From: Simkaniaceae bacterium
GTDB lineage: Bacteria > Chlamydiota > Chlamydiia > Chlamydiales > Simkaniaceae
NCBI GenBank assembly: GCA_018062315.1
Contig: JAGOSM010000007.1
Span: 1-51,488 of the forward strand
Direction: 5' to 3'
Length of the DNA: 51,488 nucleotides
Both the position numbers and the translations under genes were made by a program. Of the stretch, positions 17,321 through 26,076 are shown piece by piece. Under the pieces are notes generated by a model. It was given only the letters and a program-made list of their open reading frames with translations, made no database searches and had not been told where the DNA came from. Each line of letters begins with the position of its first letter. Position 1 is the first letter of the stretch.

Positions 17321-19077
17321 GTCTATCATTAAATGCATGGGTGAAGGAGATGCAGGAGCTTTGCACTCCTGATCAAGTTTATCTTTGTGATGGTTCTGAA
17401 GAAGAGTATCAGTCCCTTATAGATGGACTGGTGTCGTCACATGTATTTATTCCTTTAAAACGGCCTGGAAGTTATCTCTGTCGTTCCGACCCTCGAGATG
17501 TTGCAAGGGTAGAAGATCGCACTTTTATTTGTTCTCTCTCTGAAGAAGATGCAGGGCCTACGAATCATTGGAGAGCTCCTCATGAAATGAAAGAGCATCT
17601 TCAATCTCTCTTTAAAGGATGCATGCAGGGGAGAACCATGTATGTGGTTCCATTTTGTATGGGACCGCTTGATTCGGAGCTGTCTCTTGTTGGGGTGCAG
17701 ATCACCGATTCCCCTTATGTTGTTGTCAATATGAAGATCATGACCCGGATGGGACAAAAGGCGCTGGCTCTTTTAGAGAAAAGGGGCACTTTTGTGCCGT
17801 GTCTTCATTCTGTGGGAGTCCCTTTAAAGAAGGAAGATAGTGATAGTGCATGGCCTTGTAATCCCGAGGCAACCTGTATTGCCCATTTTCCAGAGACAAG
17901 GGAAATTTGGTCCTTTGGAAGTGGTTATGGGGGGAATGCTCTTCTTGGTAAAAAATGTTTAGCGCTGCGCATCGCCTCTGTGATTGCTCGAGATGAGGGG
18001 TGGTTTGCAGAGCACATGTTGATTATGGGGATTACCAGCCCGCAGGGAGAAAAAAAATATATTGCGGCAAGTTTCCCTAGTGCTTGTGGGAAAACCAATT
18101 TAGCGATGTTGACTCCCACCCTAAAGGGGTGGACGATAGAGTGTGTAGGAGATGACATTGCATGGATGCGTTTTGGGAAAGATGGGCAGCTTTATGCAAT
18201 TAATCCCGAAGCGGGGTGTTTTGGGGTGGCCCCCGGGACCTCTTTGAATTCGAATCAACATGCGATAGAAATGATCACTCGGAATACCATTTTTACAAAT
18301 GTGGCCCTTACTGATGAGGGAGATGTATGGTGGGAAGGGATGACAAAAGATATCCCTAGTCATCTTATTGACTGGAAGGGGAAAGACTGGTCTCCAAATA
18401 GTGAGACCCCGGCTGCTCATCCCAATGCTCGATTTACAGTACCCCTTGCCCAGTGTCCGATTGTAGATCCCGCTTATGAAGCACCTCTTGGGGTCCCCAT
18501 TTCGGCGATTATTTTTGGGGGAAGAAGGGAGGACTCCATGCCTCTTATCTTAGAATCACTCAGTTGGCAGCACGGCACTTTTTTAGGTGCAGCTCTTTCC
18601 TCGGAGATGACTGCAGCAGCAGCAGGGGTTCTTGGTAAGGTAAGGCATGACCCTTTTGCGATGCTCCCTTTTTGTGGATATCACATGGGAGATTATTTTA
18701 AACATTGGTTAGATATGGGGAAAAAATCGACAAAGTTACCTCGAATTTTCCATGTTAATTGGTTTCGCAAAGGGGCTGATGGACAGTTTTTATGGCCAGG
18801 TTATGGAGAAAATAGTCGGGTCCTCAAGTGGGTTTTTGAGCGGGTTTCTTTAACAGCTGAGGCGGAAAAAACTCCAATTGGATATATGCCGACATCTCTT
18901 GATATGACAGGCTTAAAGGTTTCTTTCGAAGTCATGAAAGAGCTCCTTTCTTGTGATCGAGAGGGGTGGCTGCGAGAAGTGGAAAATTTGGAATCCTATT
19001 TTATCCAATTTGGGAATAGGCTTCCTCAGGGAATAACTGAAGAGCTCAAAAGCTTGCGCGAGCGACTCTCTTGCTGA
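17317..19077 (+). CDS. pckG: Phosphoenolpyruvate carboxykinase (GTP)
   Basis: PckG interconverts oxaloacetate + GTP and PEP + GDP + CO2, linking the TCA cycle to gluconeogenesis. The product has 586 residues, the normal length for the GTP-dependent family. It carries the kinase-1a loop [13 protein letters not shown] (about 250-263), the metal-binding kinase-2 region [23 protein letters not shown], and FGGRR. The start is a TTG overlapping the mreB stop codon by 4 bases. It is favoured because homology to the family ([17 protein letters not shown]) begins within about 15 residues and no ATG fits better. Order mreB-pckG as in Chlamydia. Confidence 0.96.
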   Translation: MSLSLNAWVKEMQELCTPDQVYLCDGSEEEYQSLIDGLVSSHVFIPLKRPGSYLCRSDPRDVARVEDRTFICSLSEEDAGPTNHWRAPHEMKEHLQSLFKGCMQGRTMYVVPFCMGPLDSELSLVGVQITDSPYVVVNMKIMTRMGQKALALLEKRGTFVPCLHSVGVPLKKEDSDSAWPCNPEATCIAHFPETREIWSFGSGYGGNALLGKKCLALRIASVIARDEGWFAEHMLIMGITSPQGEKKYIAASFPSACGKTNLAMLTPTLKGWTIECVGDDIAWMRFGKDGQLYAINPEAGCFGVAPGTSLNSNQHAIEMITRNTIFTNVALTDEGDVWWEGMTKDIPSHLIDWKGKDWSPNSETPAAHPNARFTVPLAQCPIVDPAYEAPLGVPISAIIFGGRREDSMPLILESLSWQHGTFLGAALSSEMTAAAAGVLGKVRHDPFAMLPFCGYHMGDYFKHWLDMGKKSTKLPRIFHVNWFRKGADGQFLWPGYGENSRVLKWVFERVSLTAEAEKTPIGYMPTSLDMTGLKVSFEVMKELLSCDREGWLREVENLESYFIQFGNRLPQGITEELKSLRERLSC

Positions 19078-19166
19078 TGACCTGAATTTCGCTTTTCTAC
19101 TCACCTTACGCGTCCACATCTCCCTTCCTTATGAAATGCTTAAAAATATAAAAAATTTTAAGAAGG

Positions 19167-19337
19167 GGATCTAATCAGAGTCTCGGTGAACTCGGTGCTC
19201 TCGGTGGTAAATTTTCAAAATATTGGGAAAGGGAATATGTTCATTGCAGAAGGATGGTTGGCATAGATTTTTCATCCATATATATGAAAAAGATAACCAC
19301 CGAGAGCACCGAGCTCACCGAGACTCTGATTAGATCC
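19167..19337. repeat. MITE-like palindromic repeat, copy 2
   Basis: Inverted arms of 42 bases lie at 19167-19208 and 19296-19337 with a single mismatch. The inner 29 bases match the arms of copy 1 (6320-6464); the outer 13 (GGATCTAATCAGA) are additional and not found around copy 1. The middle is homologous to copy 1. It lies about 90 bases after the pckG stop and could also terminate transcription as a long hairpin. Confidence 0.85.
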
Positions 19338-19436
19338 GATGCTTCAATTATTTTACCTGTTCACCACGACCCTGCAAGATGAAAGATGACTGCAGAACCA
19401 AAATTTTCTGTCAAAAAAGTTGTGGGTAGCAGCATG

Positions 19437-19500
19437 TCTCTGCTTCTCTCGTTCATTTCTTAAAATTAGGGACCTAACGAGAGAGGCAGAGAAGCAGAGA
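19437..19500. repeat. Second type of palindrome built of short tandem units
   Basis: The left arm (19437-19453) is two 8-base units, CTCTGCTT and CTCTCGTT. The right arm (19476-19500, inverted) is three units, CTCTGCTT, CTCTGCCT and CTCTCGTT. The loop is 22 bases. It ends 4 bases after the ndk stop, so it could fold at the 3' end of the ndk message, although no T-run follows. The design, palindromic arms made of short tandem units, is the same as in the 6320 and 19167 repeats with a different unit sequence. Confidence 0.7.
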
Positions 19501-19504
19501 GCCG

Positions 19505-19930
19505 TTATCTCGCTAGAGAGACAAGCTTCGCTGTAGAGAAAAAGAACGCAATTTCTTCTTTAGCGGTTTCTTTAGCATCAGATCCGTGAACTGCATTTGC
19601 ATCGATAGATGCAGCGAAATCGGCGCGGATTGTCCCTTTCTCTGCTTTCTTCGGATCGGTATGCCCCATGAGGTCTCGATTTTTCATGACTGCATTGTCC
19701 CCTTGTAACACAATAGCAACCACAGGACCTGAAGTCATAAATGTGACAAGTTCACCGAAAAAGGGGCGCTCTTTATGCACAGCATAAAACGCTTCTGCTT
19801 GCTTTTTGGAAAGATGAGTCATTTTCATCCCCACAATTTTAAGCCCTGCTTTTTCAAAACGAGATAGGATTTCTCCAACATGGTTTTTTGCAACCGCATC
19901 GGGTTTGATAATTGATAATGTTTGTTCCAT
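19505..19930 (-). CDS. ndk: Nucleoside diphosphate kinase
   Basis: Ndk transfers the terminal phosphate between nucleoside tri- and diphosphates through a phosphohistidine. From the ATG at 19930 ([13 protein letters not shown]) the protein has 141 residues, the family's usual length. The ATG has GGAGA 5 bases upstream. The catalytic His is in NAVHGSD, and the nucleotide-binding block is [18 protein letters not shown]. The frame stays open upstream to an ATG at 19987, adding 19 residues that look like a Sec signal peptide ([19 protein letters not shown]). That ATG has no SD, so the short form is preferred. In Chlamydia ndk has different neighbours, so this is a block junction. Confidence 0.96.
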   Translation of the reverse strand: MEQTLSIIKPDAVAKNHVGEILSRFEKAGLKIVGMKMTHLSKKQAEAFYAVHKERPFFGELVTFMTSGPVVAIVLQGDNAVMKNRDLMGHTDPKKAEKGTIRADFAASIDANAVHGSDAKETAKEEIAFFFSTAKLVSLAR

Positions 19931-20022
19931 AGTATCTCCAAAAACTAAACTAGTAAATAATGTAAGTACATAAATGAGTTTTTTCATTGGTAACAGCTTA
20001 GCTTATCTGCGCAATTCCGACA

Positions 20023-20397
20023 ATGAAAATAGATTGTTTTGAAATGGATCTAGAGGTAGATTATTTATCTATGGTAAGAGTAGAGCCTGCCAATGACTGC
20101 CCTATTTGTTTGGATACATTGATTCCTGCAGAGGGGGCAGTTCCTGAAATCACAATAACCCCTTGTTTCCATCAATTTCATGAGCCCTGTCTTAGAAGAT
20201 GGGTGGTAATTAATGCAACATGCCCTGTTTGCCGAGTTAATATTGGAGACGCTTTTCCAATGACATGGGGTGAAATGGTTAACCATGTTCAGGAATGGGC
20301 AAGGGGGGTGTTTCGTGAAGTGTGGGAAGATATGCAAAATGATCAGCCCCTCATAGAAATTTTTAGATTGATTCATGTATTTAGGATGATTGCGTGA
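20023..20397 (+). CDS. RING-H2 finger protein, candidate E3 ubiquitin ligase effector
   Basis: This 124-residue protein contains a textbook eukaryotic RING-H2 finger: C26-x2-C29-x18-C48-x-H50-x2-H53-x2-C56-x10-C67-x2-C70. It has the E2-contacting Ile (I28 in CPIC), Trp60 and Pro68 (CPVC) at the usual places. The rest is an acidic N-terminus and a helical C-terminus without a recognised domain; there is no signal peptide or membrane helix. RING fingers bind E2 enzymes and promote ubiquitin transfer. Bacteria have no ubiquitin system, so a secreted effector acting in a eukaryotic host is the natural inference. Amoeba-associated chlamydiae are known for such eukaryote-like proteins. No clear SD precedes the ATG at 20023. 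The stop overlaps the start of the next gene (TGATG). Confidence 0.85.
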   Translation: MKIDCFEMDLEVDYLSMVRVEPANDCPICLDTLIPAEGAVPEITITPCFHQFHEPCLRRWVVINATCPVCRVNIGDAFPMTWGEMVNHVQEWARGVFREVWEDMQNDQPLIEIFRLIHVFRMIA

Positions 20398-21365
20398 TGC
20401 AAATTCTGGTGGTTAAGCTTCGAGAACTGGGAGATGTTCTTCTTTCTGGGCCTGTATTTTATGCATTAAGACGCCACTACGCTGAGGCGAAGATTGATGG
20501 GTGTATTTATCGAGAAGCTTCTCCTTTATTAGAGGGACATCTGGGAGTGGATGAACTCCTTTTAGTTGAAAGAAAGAGGGGAATTTCGGATGAGATTGCT
20601 TTTTTGCGTAAAGTAAGAAGGAGGGGTTATGACATGGTCATTAACCTGACAGAAGGGGATCGGGGTGCCATTATTGCTTTAGTCTCTGGAGCTAAAACGA
20701 GGATCGGGTGGGACCCACAAGGACAGGGATTCTTAGGTAAAAAGAAAATTTACACTCATTTGATTCGGCATACCCCACAGCCGCGACATCGGGTAGAAAA
20801 AGATTTAGATGCAGTGAGGGTTTTGGGAATCGATCCTTTAGAGGAAGATCGAGAGTTGTTTTTTAAGACTCCTGACGAAATTCTTGTACAAGGGGAGTAT
20901 CTTGTAGTTCACCCTCTTTCTCGGTGTCCCTATAAATGTATTAATCCAGGGGTTTGGAAAGAGGTGATTCAAACTTTAATTCAAAGGGGAGAAAAAGTAG
21001 TTGTCACAGGAGCTCCTCATGAAAAGGGTTTGATGGACGAAATGCTTGTAGGGAATGAAGTGAATCTCGTGGGAAAACTTACCCTTTCTGCATTAGGGGG
21101 GGTGATTAAGAGATCAAAGCTTCTCTTAACAGTGGACTCAATGCCGATGCACCTTGCCTCAGCAGTCAAAACTCCTGTCATTGCCGTTTTTGGACCTTCA
21201 TCTGAGGTCAATTGGGGTCCGTGGCGCCATCCCCAGGGGCGGATCGTTTCTCTTCCCTATCCCTGTAGACCCTGCTATCAAGCGGGATGCGGGGGATCAG
21301 GGCTCAGTGATTGTTTGCTCCGTATCCAGGCTAAACATATTCTTGATATGATTCTTACAGGGTAA
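20397..21365 (+). CDS. ADP-heptose:LPS heptosyltransferase-family glycosyltransferase (GT9)
   Basis: The product has 322 residues from the ATG at 20397; an in-frame GTG at 20394 is an alternative. The N-terminus MQILVVKLRELGDVLLSGPV is the signature start of the GT9 heptosyltransferases. The C-terminal half has VVHPLSRCPYKCINPGVW, TVDSMPMHLASA and VAVFGPSSEVNWGPW-like blocks that form the donor-binding lobe. The family adds heptose to the LPS core on the cytosolic face of the inner membrane. The exact acceptor is unknown, and classical Chlamydia LPS lacks heptose, so this suggests a larger core. It is translationally coupled to the RING gene and its 3' end overlaps convergent lptB by 11 bases. 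Confidence 0.85.
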   Translation: MQILVVKLRELGDVLLSGPVFYALRRHYAEAKIDGCIYREASPLLEGHLGVDELLLVERKRGISDEIAFLRKVRRRGYDMVINLTEGDRGAIIALVSGAKTRIGWDPQGQGFLGKKKIYTHLIRHTPQPRHRVEKDLDAVRVLGIDPLEEDRELFFKTPDEILVQGEYLVVHPLSRCPYKCINPGVWKEVIQTLIQRGEKVVVTGAPHEKGLMDEMLVGNEVNLVGKLTLSALGGVIKRSKLLLTVDSMPMHLASAVKTPVIAVFGPSSEVNWGPWRHPQGRIVSLPYPCRPCYQAGCGGSGLSDCLLRIQAKHILDMILTG

Positions 21366-22080
21366 ACCCTTCACCAAAATAACTTGTTCTCGCTTCTTTT
21401 TCAGCAAGGAGCTCTTCTATAGTGCCGCTATGACTGACGTGCCCCCCCTGAATGAGATAAGCTCTATCTACAACAGAGGAGAGTTCCCTTGCGTTATGAT
21501 CTGTAATCAGCACACTGATACCCAAAGATTTGAGGTGTTTAATCATCTCTTTAACGTCGGCAACGGTGATGGGGTCAATATTGGCAAAGGGTTCATCTAA
21601 AAGGAGAAGAGTGGGGTTTGTAACAAGGGCTCTTGTAATTTCTAGGCGGCGCCGTTCTCCTCCGGATAAGGTGCATGCTTTTTTCCCTCTGAGGGGGGTA
21701 AGGTGGAGCTCTTGAAGCAGAGCCTCAAGACGCTCTAGTTGCTCTTTTTTAGGAAGGGGAAGTGTTTCTAGAATGCAGAGAATGTTGTCTTCGACAGAAA
21801 GATTTCTAAAAATAGAGGGCTCTTGCGCAAGATATCCCATACCCATTTGAGCTCTTTGATGGATGGGCAGCTCAGTGATATTTTGATTTTTAAAATAGAC
21901 ATCCCCTTTGTCCGGGCGAATAAGTCCCATGGTCATATAAAAAGCGGTCGTTTTTCCAGCCCCATTGGGGCCAAGGAGCCCTACAATTTCTCCTGGATAA
22001 ATATGGAAGCTGAGATCGTTTAATACTTTCTTAGCGCTATAAGATTTGGTGAGATGTTCAGCTTTTAGTAGAGTTTTCAT
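21355..22080 (-). CDS. lptB: LPS export ABC transporter ATP-binding protein LptB
   Basis: LptB is the ATPase that drives extraction of LPS from the inner membrane with LptFG. The product has 241 residues, the family length. It has Walker A GPNGAGKTT, Q-loop YLAQEPSIFRNLS, signature LSGGERRRLEI, Walker B LLLLDEPFANID and H-loop LITDH. The LptB-type motif around PSIFRNLSVEDN is present. It overlaps the upstream LptC-like gene by 4 bases (ATGA), in the order kdsA-lptC-lptB, matching CT655-CT653. Confidence 0.95.
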   Translation of the reverse strand: MKTLLKAEHLTKSYSAKKVLNDLSFHIYPGEIVGLLGPNGAGKTTAFYMTMGLIRPDKGDVYFKNQNITELPIHQRAQMGMGYLAQEPSIFRNLSVEDNILCILETLPLPKKEQLERLEALLQELHLTPLRGKKACTLSGGERRRLEITRALVTNPTLLLLDEPFANIDPITVADVKEMIKHLKSLGISVLITDHNARELSSVVDRAYLIQGGHVSHSGTIEELLAEKEARTSYFGEGFTL

Positions 22081-22604
22081 TCAATTTTAATATCTGCTTG
22101 AAATTTTTCTGCTTTAAAATCAGGTTTTTTTTCCATGACAAGGGTGACTTCTTCAGCTATCCCCTGTAAAAAAGCTTTTTCAGGATCGAAATGAGAGGGG
22201 AGTTTGTTTCCAGGTTCTTTGTAAAAATGGAGCAGCACAGAGTTTGCTCGAAAGGTATGAGTTTTATAATTGTACACCCCTTTTTCAGAAGAAAATGTGC
22301 GGAGTTCTTGAGTCTCTTTATCGCATTTTGTTTGAAAAACCCCTTCTACATCTTCCATTTCCTCAACAAAGAGGGAGGAATTAAGGCGGGATTTCGAACA
22401 GGAAATACGAGAGTGGAGCTGCTTTCCATTTTGATAAAGATAGAGGTCTTTACGGACATTAAAACGTCGCTCTTCGGTAGAGGTCATGGGTAGTGGCAAG
22501 GGAGATGAAGGGCTTTTTCCAAAAAAAAGAATTCCTCCTGATAAGATGAAAATAAAGGTGAGAACACTTAAGGAAAAATTATGCCATTTTTTTAATGCAT
22601 TCAT
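22077..22604 (-). CDS. LptC-like LPS export membrane protein
   Basis: The 175-residue protein has a short basic N-terminus, one membrane helix (about residues 10-28, [19 protein letters not shown]) and a periplasmic part predicted to be mainly beta strands ([33 protein letters not shown]). This is the shape of LptC/LptA-type proteins, which pass LPS along a beta-jellyroll. Sequence similarity is weak, and the call leans on its place between kdsA and lptB, with 26- and 4-base overlaps. Its 5' end lies inside kdsA, so the three genes are clearly one transcription unit. Confidence 0.75.
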   Translation of the reverse strand: MNALKKWHNFSLSVLTFIFILSGGILFFGKSPSSPLPLPMTSTEERRFNVRKDLYLYQNGKQLHSRISCSKSRLNSSLFVEEMEDVEGVFQTKCDKETQELRTFSSEKGVYNYKTHTFRANSVLLHFYKEPGNKLPSHFDPEKAFLQGIAEEVTLVMEKKPDFKAEKFQADIKIE

Positions 22605-23361
22605 AAAGGGCTTCTAGCTGAGGGAAAAGAACTTCAAGTTCATCCAGTGGAAGCATGGAGGCTGCATCGCTCTTGGCGTTTTGTGGGGTGGGGTGGGTTT
22701 CAATAAAAATAAGGTCTGCTCCCGCAGCGACGGCTGCTTTTGCAAGGCAAGGAATAAATTCTCGTTGTCCTCCCGAACGATCCCCCTGTCCTCCAGGCAG
22801 TTGAATGCTATGAGAGGCATCAAAACAGACAGGATATCCCATCTTTTTCATGATGGGGATGGAGCGCATATCGGTGACAAGGTTATTATACCCAAAAGAG
22901 GAGCCCCTTTCGGTAAGGATAATTTGATGGTTCCCTGTTGAGGTCACTTTATCGATAGCGTGTTGAATATCCCATGGGGCAAGGAACTGCCCTTTTTTAA
23001 TATTTACAATAGCGCCTGTTTTTCCTGCTGCAATCAGGAGATCTGTTTGTCTACATAAAAAGGCCGGGATCTGAATAATATCACAGATCTCACCCGCAGC
23101 TTCTGCTTCAGCAGGGGAATGGACATCGGTTAAAATGGGGATTTTAAGCTCTTGTTTTACCTTTTCAAGGATAGCAAGCCCTTTTTTGAGTCCTGGGCCC
23201 CGATACGCATTAACTGAAGAGCGGTTCGCTTTGTCATAGCTCGACTTGTAAATGAGATGGGGAGTTAAAGCTTTAAGGCGGCGCGCGACCTCAAGAGCAA
23301 GTTCCTCACTTTCAATGACACAAGGACCGGCAATCAAGGTAAGGTGCTTAAATGGAAACAT
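22579..23361 (-). CDS. kdsA: 3-deoxy-8-phosphooctulonate synthase (Kdo-8-P synthase)
   Basis: KdsA condenses PEP and arabinose 5-phosphate to Kdo-8-phosphate for LPS inner core synthesis. The product has 260 residues. Recognisable blocks are [57 protein letters not shown] and [22 protein letters not shown]. The order kdsA-lptC-lptB next to tRNA-Arg is as in Chlamydia. The gene diverges from tRNA-Arg; the 53 bases between them must hold both promoters. Confidence 0.97.
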   Translation of the reverse strand: MFPFKHLTLIAGPCVIESEELALEVARRLKALTPHLIYKSSYDKANRSSVNAYRGPGLKKGLAILEKVKQELKIPILTDVHSPAEAEAAGEICDIIQIPAFLCRQTDLLIAAGKTGAIVNIKKGQFLAPWDIQHAIDKVTSTGNHQIILTERGSSFGYNNLVTDMRSIPIMKKMGYPVCFDASHSIQLPGGQGDRSGGQREFIPCLAKAAVAAGADLIFIETHPTPQNAKSDAASMLPLDELEVLFPQLEALYECIKKMA

Positions 23362-23414
23362 AGAGAAAATGATACTTGATAATCTACTGAAAGTCTATTA
23401 TAATATTCCGTCAT

Positions 23415-23487
23415 GGACTGATAGCTCAGTGGATAGAGCACCCGCCTTCTAAGCGGGTGGTCGTAGGTTCGAGTCCTACTCAGTCCG
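23415..23487 (+). tRNA. tRNA-Arg (TCT)
   Basis: A complete 73-base tRNA. The acceptor stem pairs GGACTGA with TCAGTCC plus discriminator G, the D arm contains AGCTCAGTGGATAGAGC, the anticodon loop is CTTCTAA (anticodon TCT, reading AGA/AGG), and the T arm contains GGTTCGAGTCC. CCA is not encoded. The next gene starts only 2 bases after it. Confidence 0.96.
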
Positions 23488-23489
23488 TT

Positions 23490-26015
23490 ATGGTAAAGAT
23501 GCTTGGCGATTATGAGGTTGTTAGATATCGATTTGATGACCTTGATGGGGTATTCACTCGTTTTAAAGAGCCTTCTTTTCAAGAGAGAAACGCCCATTAT
23601 AAGTACGATGTGATAAGTCGGGTTCTTTTAGAACTTATTGAAAAAGCTCCTAACGGTTTTCTTTTAGGGGCAGTTATTGAATTCATCGATCGGATTAGGA
23701 TCGAATCTATTTTATCTGATTACACCTTTCTCGCGTTTGAATTATGGCTCAATCAGTTTTCCCTTCTTTCGGATGAAGACAATCGGAAAATTCGAGGGAA
23801 GATTGTAGGAAGATATCTCCCTAGAGATGCATATCAACCTCTTTTCCCGATCGGAATGGGAAAACAATATGGGGGGACTCATTTTGTTGCAGCGCATACT
23901 TCCCCAGATCTTGATACGACAGTTGCCTCTTTTTGGGGGTATCTCGATGCTTTTGCTGCACGGGTGACAAAAGATCTTCATATTTGGAATGTGCCCGGAG
24001 GACTCCCCAAAGGGGTTGTAGAAGTGGAAATGTTATTCCCCAAGCTCTTTGGAGAGGGGATTTCTGAATATTTTGCAAAAACAAGATCAGCACTTACTGT
24101 TACCTGTCTTGATCTTTTGACTCAAGAAGGGGTGGTCAGAAAGCATCCTTACGATCCCTCTCTCAGTTTTGATCACGATAGACAGAATTCTGCCGTCGTC
24201 CTTGTAGATGATGAGGGGTATTATTTAGGCGATTGGCGCAGCATGGATGTGGAAGGGGTTCGCCATGTGATGATGTTATTTAATAACTCTCTCAGTTCTT
24301 TCGAAGGGTATTTTCATAAAACACTGATTGCTTTATTTGCTAAAGGGGCTTTAACTCCCTCTTCGGTGTCTCTCTTTAGAGAATCGATTCTTCAATTAAA
24401 AGTAAAAGATTGGTCCAAAGAAAGAATGTTAACTCTTAGGGAAGGGCGTTATCTAGAAGCTTATCTCACCCGGGTTCTCCATGTTAAAAAAGGAGTCGAG
24501 AGTACATTTGCAGAATGGATAAAAGATCTTTCTGAAATTGCCGATTTTTCTTTATTTACTGCGATGTTGGCTCAGTTAGAGACAATCGTTCCCGAGTCCT
24601 CTCCTATGATTTTTACTTTTTTAGTTAAAATGACAACTGCTCTTGAAGAGGGACTTGCGATGTTTCGCAATTACGTCGATCAATTGGGGGTCTCTCTTTT
24701 GATTAAAAAAGAGGTATTTGAGCTCACTCCTCGCTATCTATCTCAAAAAACGGAGCTTGAAGAAATTCGGACTAAGATGGGTTCTTATCCTTATTTAACG
24801 GTCGGATATATGGATGAATCTGATCGCCTGATTCCAGCTGGGGTTGTGTATGCTGTAGACCTTCAGAAAAAAAAGTTAGGGACAGTGACTCTTCGCGATT
24901 TTAGTAATCGAGAAGAGGTTAAAATTCCTTCCTTTTTGGAAGTCATTTCTCTCATCGATCACCACAAAATGTCACTCCAAACATCAGGACCCCTTACCGC
25001 TCGGCTAACAGATTATCAATCGTCGAATTCAATGCTTGCTGAGCTCAGCTTTGCCATTAATGATGAGTTTGGTTCTGGGGGGGTGAATGAGAAAGAGCTA
25101 GATCGTGCTTTAGAGCGATTAAAAGAGGGGGAGTCCCTTCAAGAGCTTCGCTTAAAACGGAGATTGATCGATCGAAAAATTGCGGGAAGCAAGGGGCTCT
25201 GTTATTTTGTTGCAAAAGAGAGAGAATTTATTGAGTACCTCCATTATGTCTATGCTATTTTGGATGATACAGATCTTTTAACAAAAGCCTCTCGAGCCGA
25301 TTTATTGATTATGGCTTCCCTTCTCAATAGGTTGAAGTCTCTCTCTTTAGGAGAAGAGGTTGAAATTATTCATTTTGATGCTCTATCCGATGACCCCCAT
25401 TTTCTGAAGAAAGGGGCAAGGTTATTGCTTCAAAATCTCGATTTCTATTCTCTTTACAGTAAGGTGTATGCTGCTAAAGAAGAAAGGGTAGAAAGTTGTC
25501 TAAAAACAGGTGAAATCTTTGAAGACACAAAGACAGTCAATGGATTTAGCCGTGTTGGACAGATGAAAATTTTTGCAAAAAATTATCCTACATATCAAAA
25601 GCAGAAGGCTCAGCTACGCACTTTATGGGCTAAGAGGGAAGATCATGAAGGGGCAGATCTCTTTTTGCAGATGATCTCAACTATTGCAAGTGCAGATGAA
25701 CTCTTTAAAGGAGATGTGGAGCCCTACTCTCACCGGGATGAGCTGTGGATTCGCATCAAAGACACCGATACAGCTCAGGAGCATCTCGCTTTCTTTTTGA
25801 ATGCCTTTCATCCTTTTATGGAAAAACATCCCATGGAAGTGGAGTTTTACGGAGAGAATACGAAGGAGATGGTAAGGGTATTCAAAGATAACTTTCCTAC
25901 TGCAGAAAGGTCTTTAAGAGAAGGGAAGTCAATGTCAATGGCGGTGTTGTATTATCCGGCGGGAGCTTTGAATTCACGTAAAGCGCAGATTGCCCCTTAT
26001 CTTCCGATGCATTAG
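23490..26015 (+). CDS. Large conserved-type hypothetical protein with DHH-phosphoesterase-like motifs
   Basis: The product has 841 residues from the ATG at 23490 (or 838 from 23499). An open frame from 23457 would start inside tRNA-Arg and is rejected. I do not recognise the family with confidence. Around residue 135 is AAHTSPDLDTTVASF and around 490 is LIDHHKMSLQTSGPLTARL. A HxxPDxD-like motif followed by a DHH motif and a Ser-rich loop (SSNSM) is what DHH phosphoesterases and family II pyrophosphatases show. Those motifs normally lie within about 200 residues, so the spacing here implies a large insertion. The C-terminal third has no recognised motif. The gene lies 2 bases after the tRNA with hardly any RBS and ends at a strong bidirectional terminator. 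Confidence 0.75.
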   Translation: MVKMLGDYEVVRYRFDDLDGVFTRFKEPSFQERNAHYKYDVISRVLLELIEKAPNGFLLGAVIEFIDRIRIESILSDYTFLAFELWLNQFSLLSDEDNRKIRGKIVGRYLPRDAYQPLFPIGMGKQYGGTHFVAAHTSPDLDTTVASFWGYLDAFAARVTKDLHIWNVPGGLPKGVVEVEMLFPKLFGEGISEYFAKTRSALTVTCLDLLTQEGVVRKHPYDPSLSFDHDRQNSAVVLVDDEGYYLGDWRSMDVEGVRHVMMLFNNSLSSFEGYFHKTLIALFAKGALTPSSVSLFRESILQLKVKDWSKERMLTLREGRYLEAYLTRVLHVKKGVESTFAEWIKDLSEIADFSLFTAMLAQLETIVPESSPMIFTFLVKMTTALEEGLAMFRNYVDQLGVSLLIKKEVFELTPRYLSQKTELEEIRTKMGSYPYLTVGYMDESDRLIPAGVVYAVDLQKKKLGTVTLRDFSNREEVKIPSFLEVISLIDHHKMSLQTSGPLTARLTDYQSSNSMLAELSFAINDEFGSGGVNEKELDRALERLKEGESLQELRLKRRLIDRKIAGSKGLCYFVAKEREFIEYLHYVYAILDDTDLLTKASRADLLIMASLLNRLKSLSLGEEVEIIHFDALSDDPHFLKKGARLLLQNLDFYSLYSKVYAAKEERVESCLKTGEIFEDTKTVNGFSRVGQMKIFAKNYPTYQKQKAQLRTLWAKREDHEGADLFLQMISTIASADELFKGDVEPYSHRDELWIRIKDTDTAQEHLAFFLNAFHPFMEKHPMEVEFYGENTKEMVRVFKDNFPTAERSLREGKSMSMAVLYYPAGALNSRKAQIAPYLPMH

Positions 26016-26020
26016 GGGAT

Positions 26021-26057
26021 AAAAAAAAGAGAGATCCGTGAGGATCTCTCTTTTTTT
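26021..26057. terminator. Bidirectional rho-independent terminator
   Basis: A run of A (26021-26028) leads into the stem GAGAGATCC (26029-26037), loop GTGA, stem GGATCTCTC (26042-26050) and a run of T (26051-26057). The A and T runs make it work in both directions. It separates the convergent 23490 gene and khpA. Confidence 0.9.
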
Positions 26058-26076
26058 CAAAGGGAACAAGAGAAAA

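Noticed and set aside
23457-23489. Upstream start of the DHH-like gene at 23457
   Set aside because: It would overlap the 3' half of tRNA-Arg; the frame there encodes tRNA sequence.
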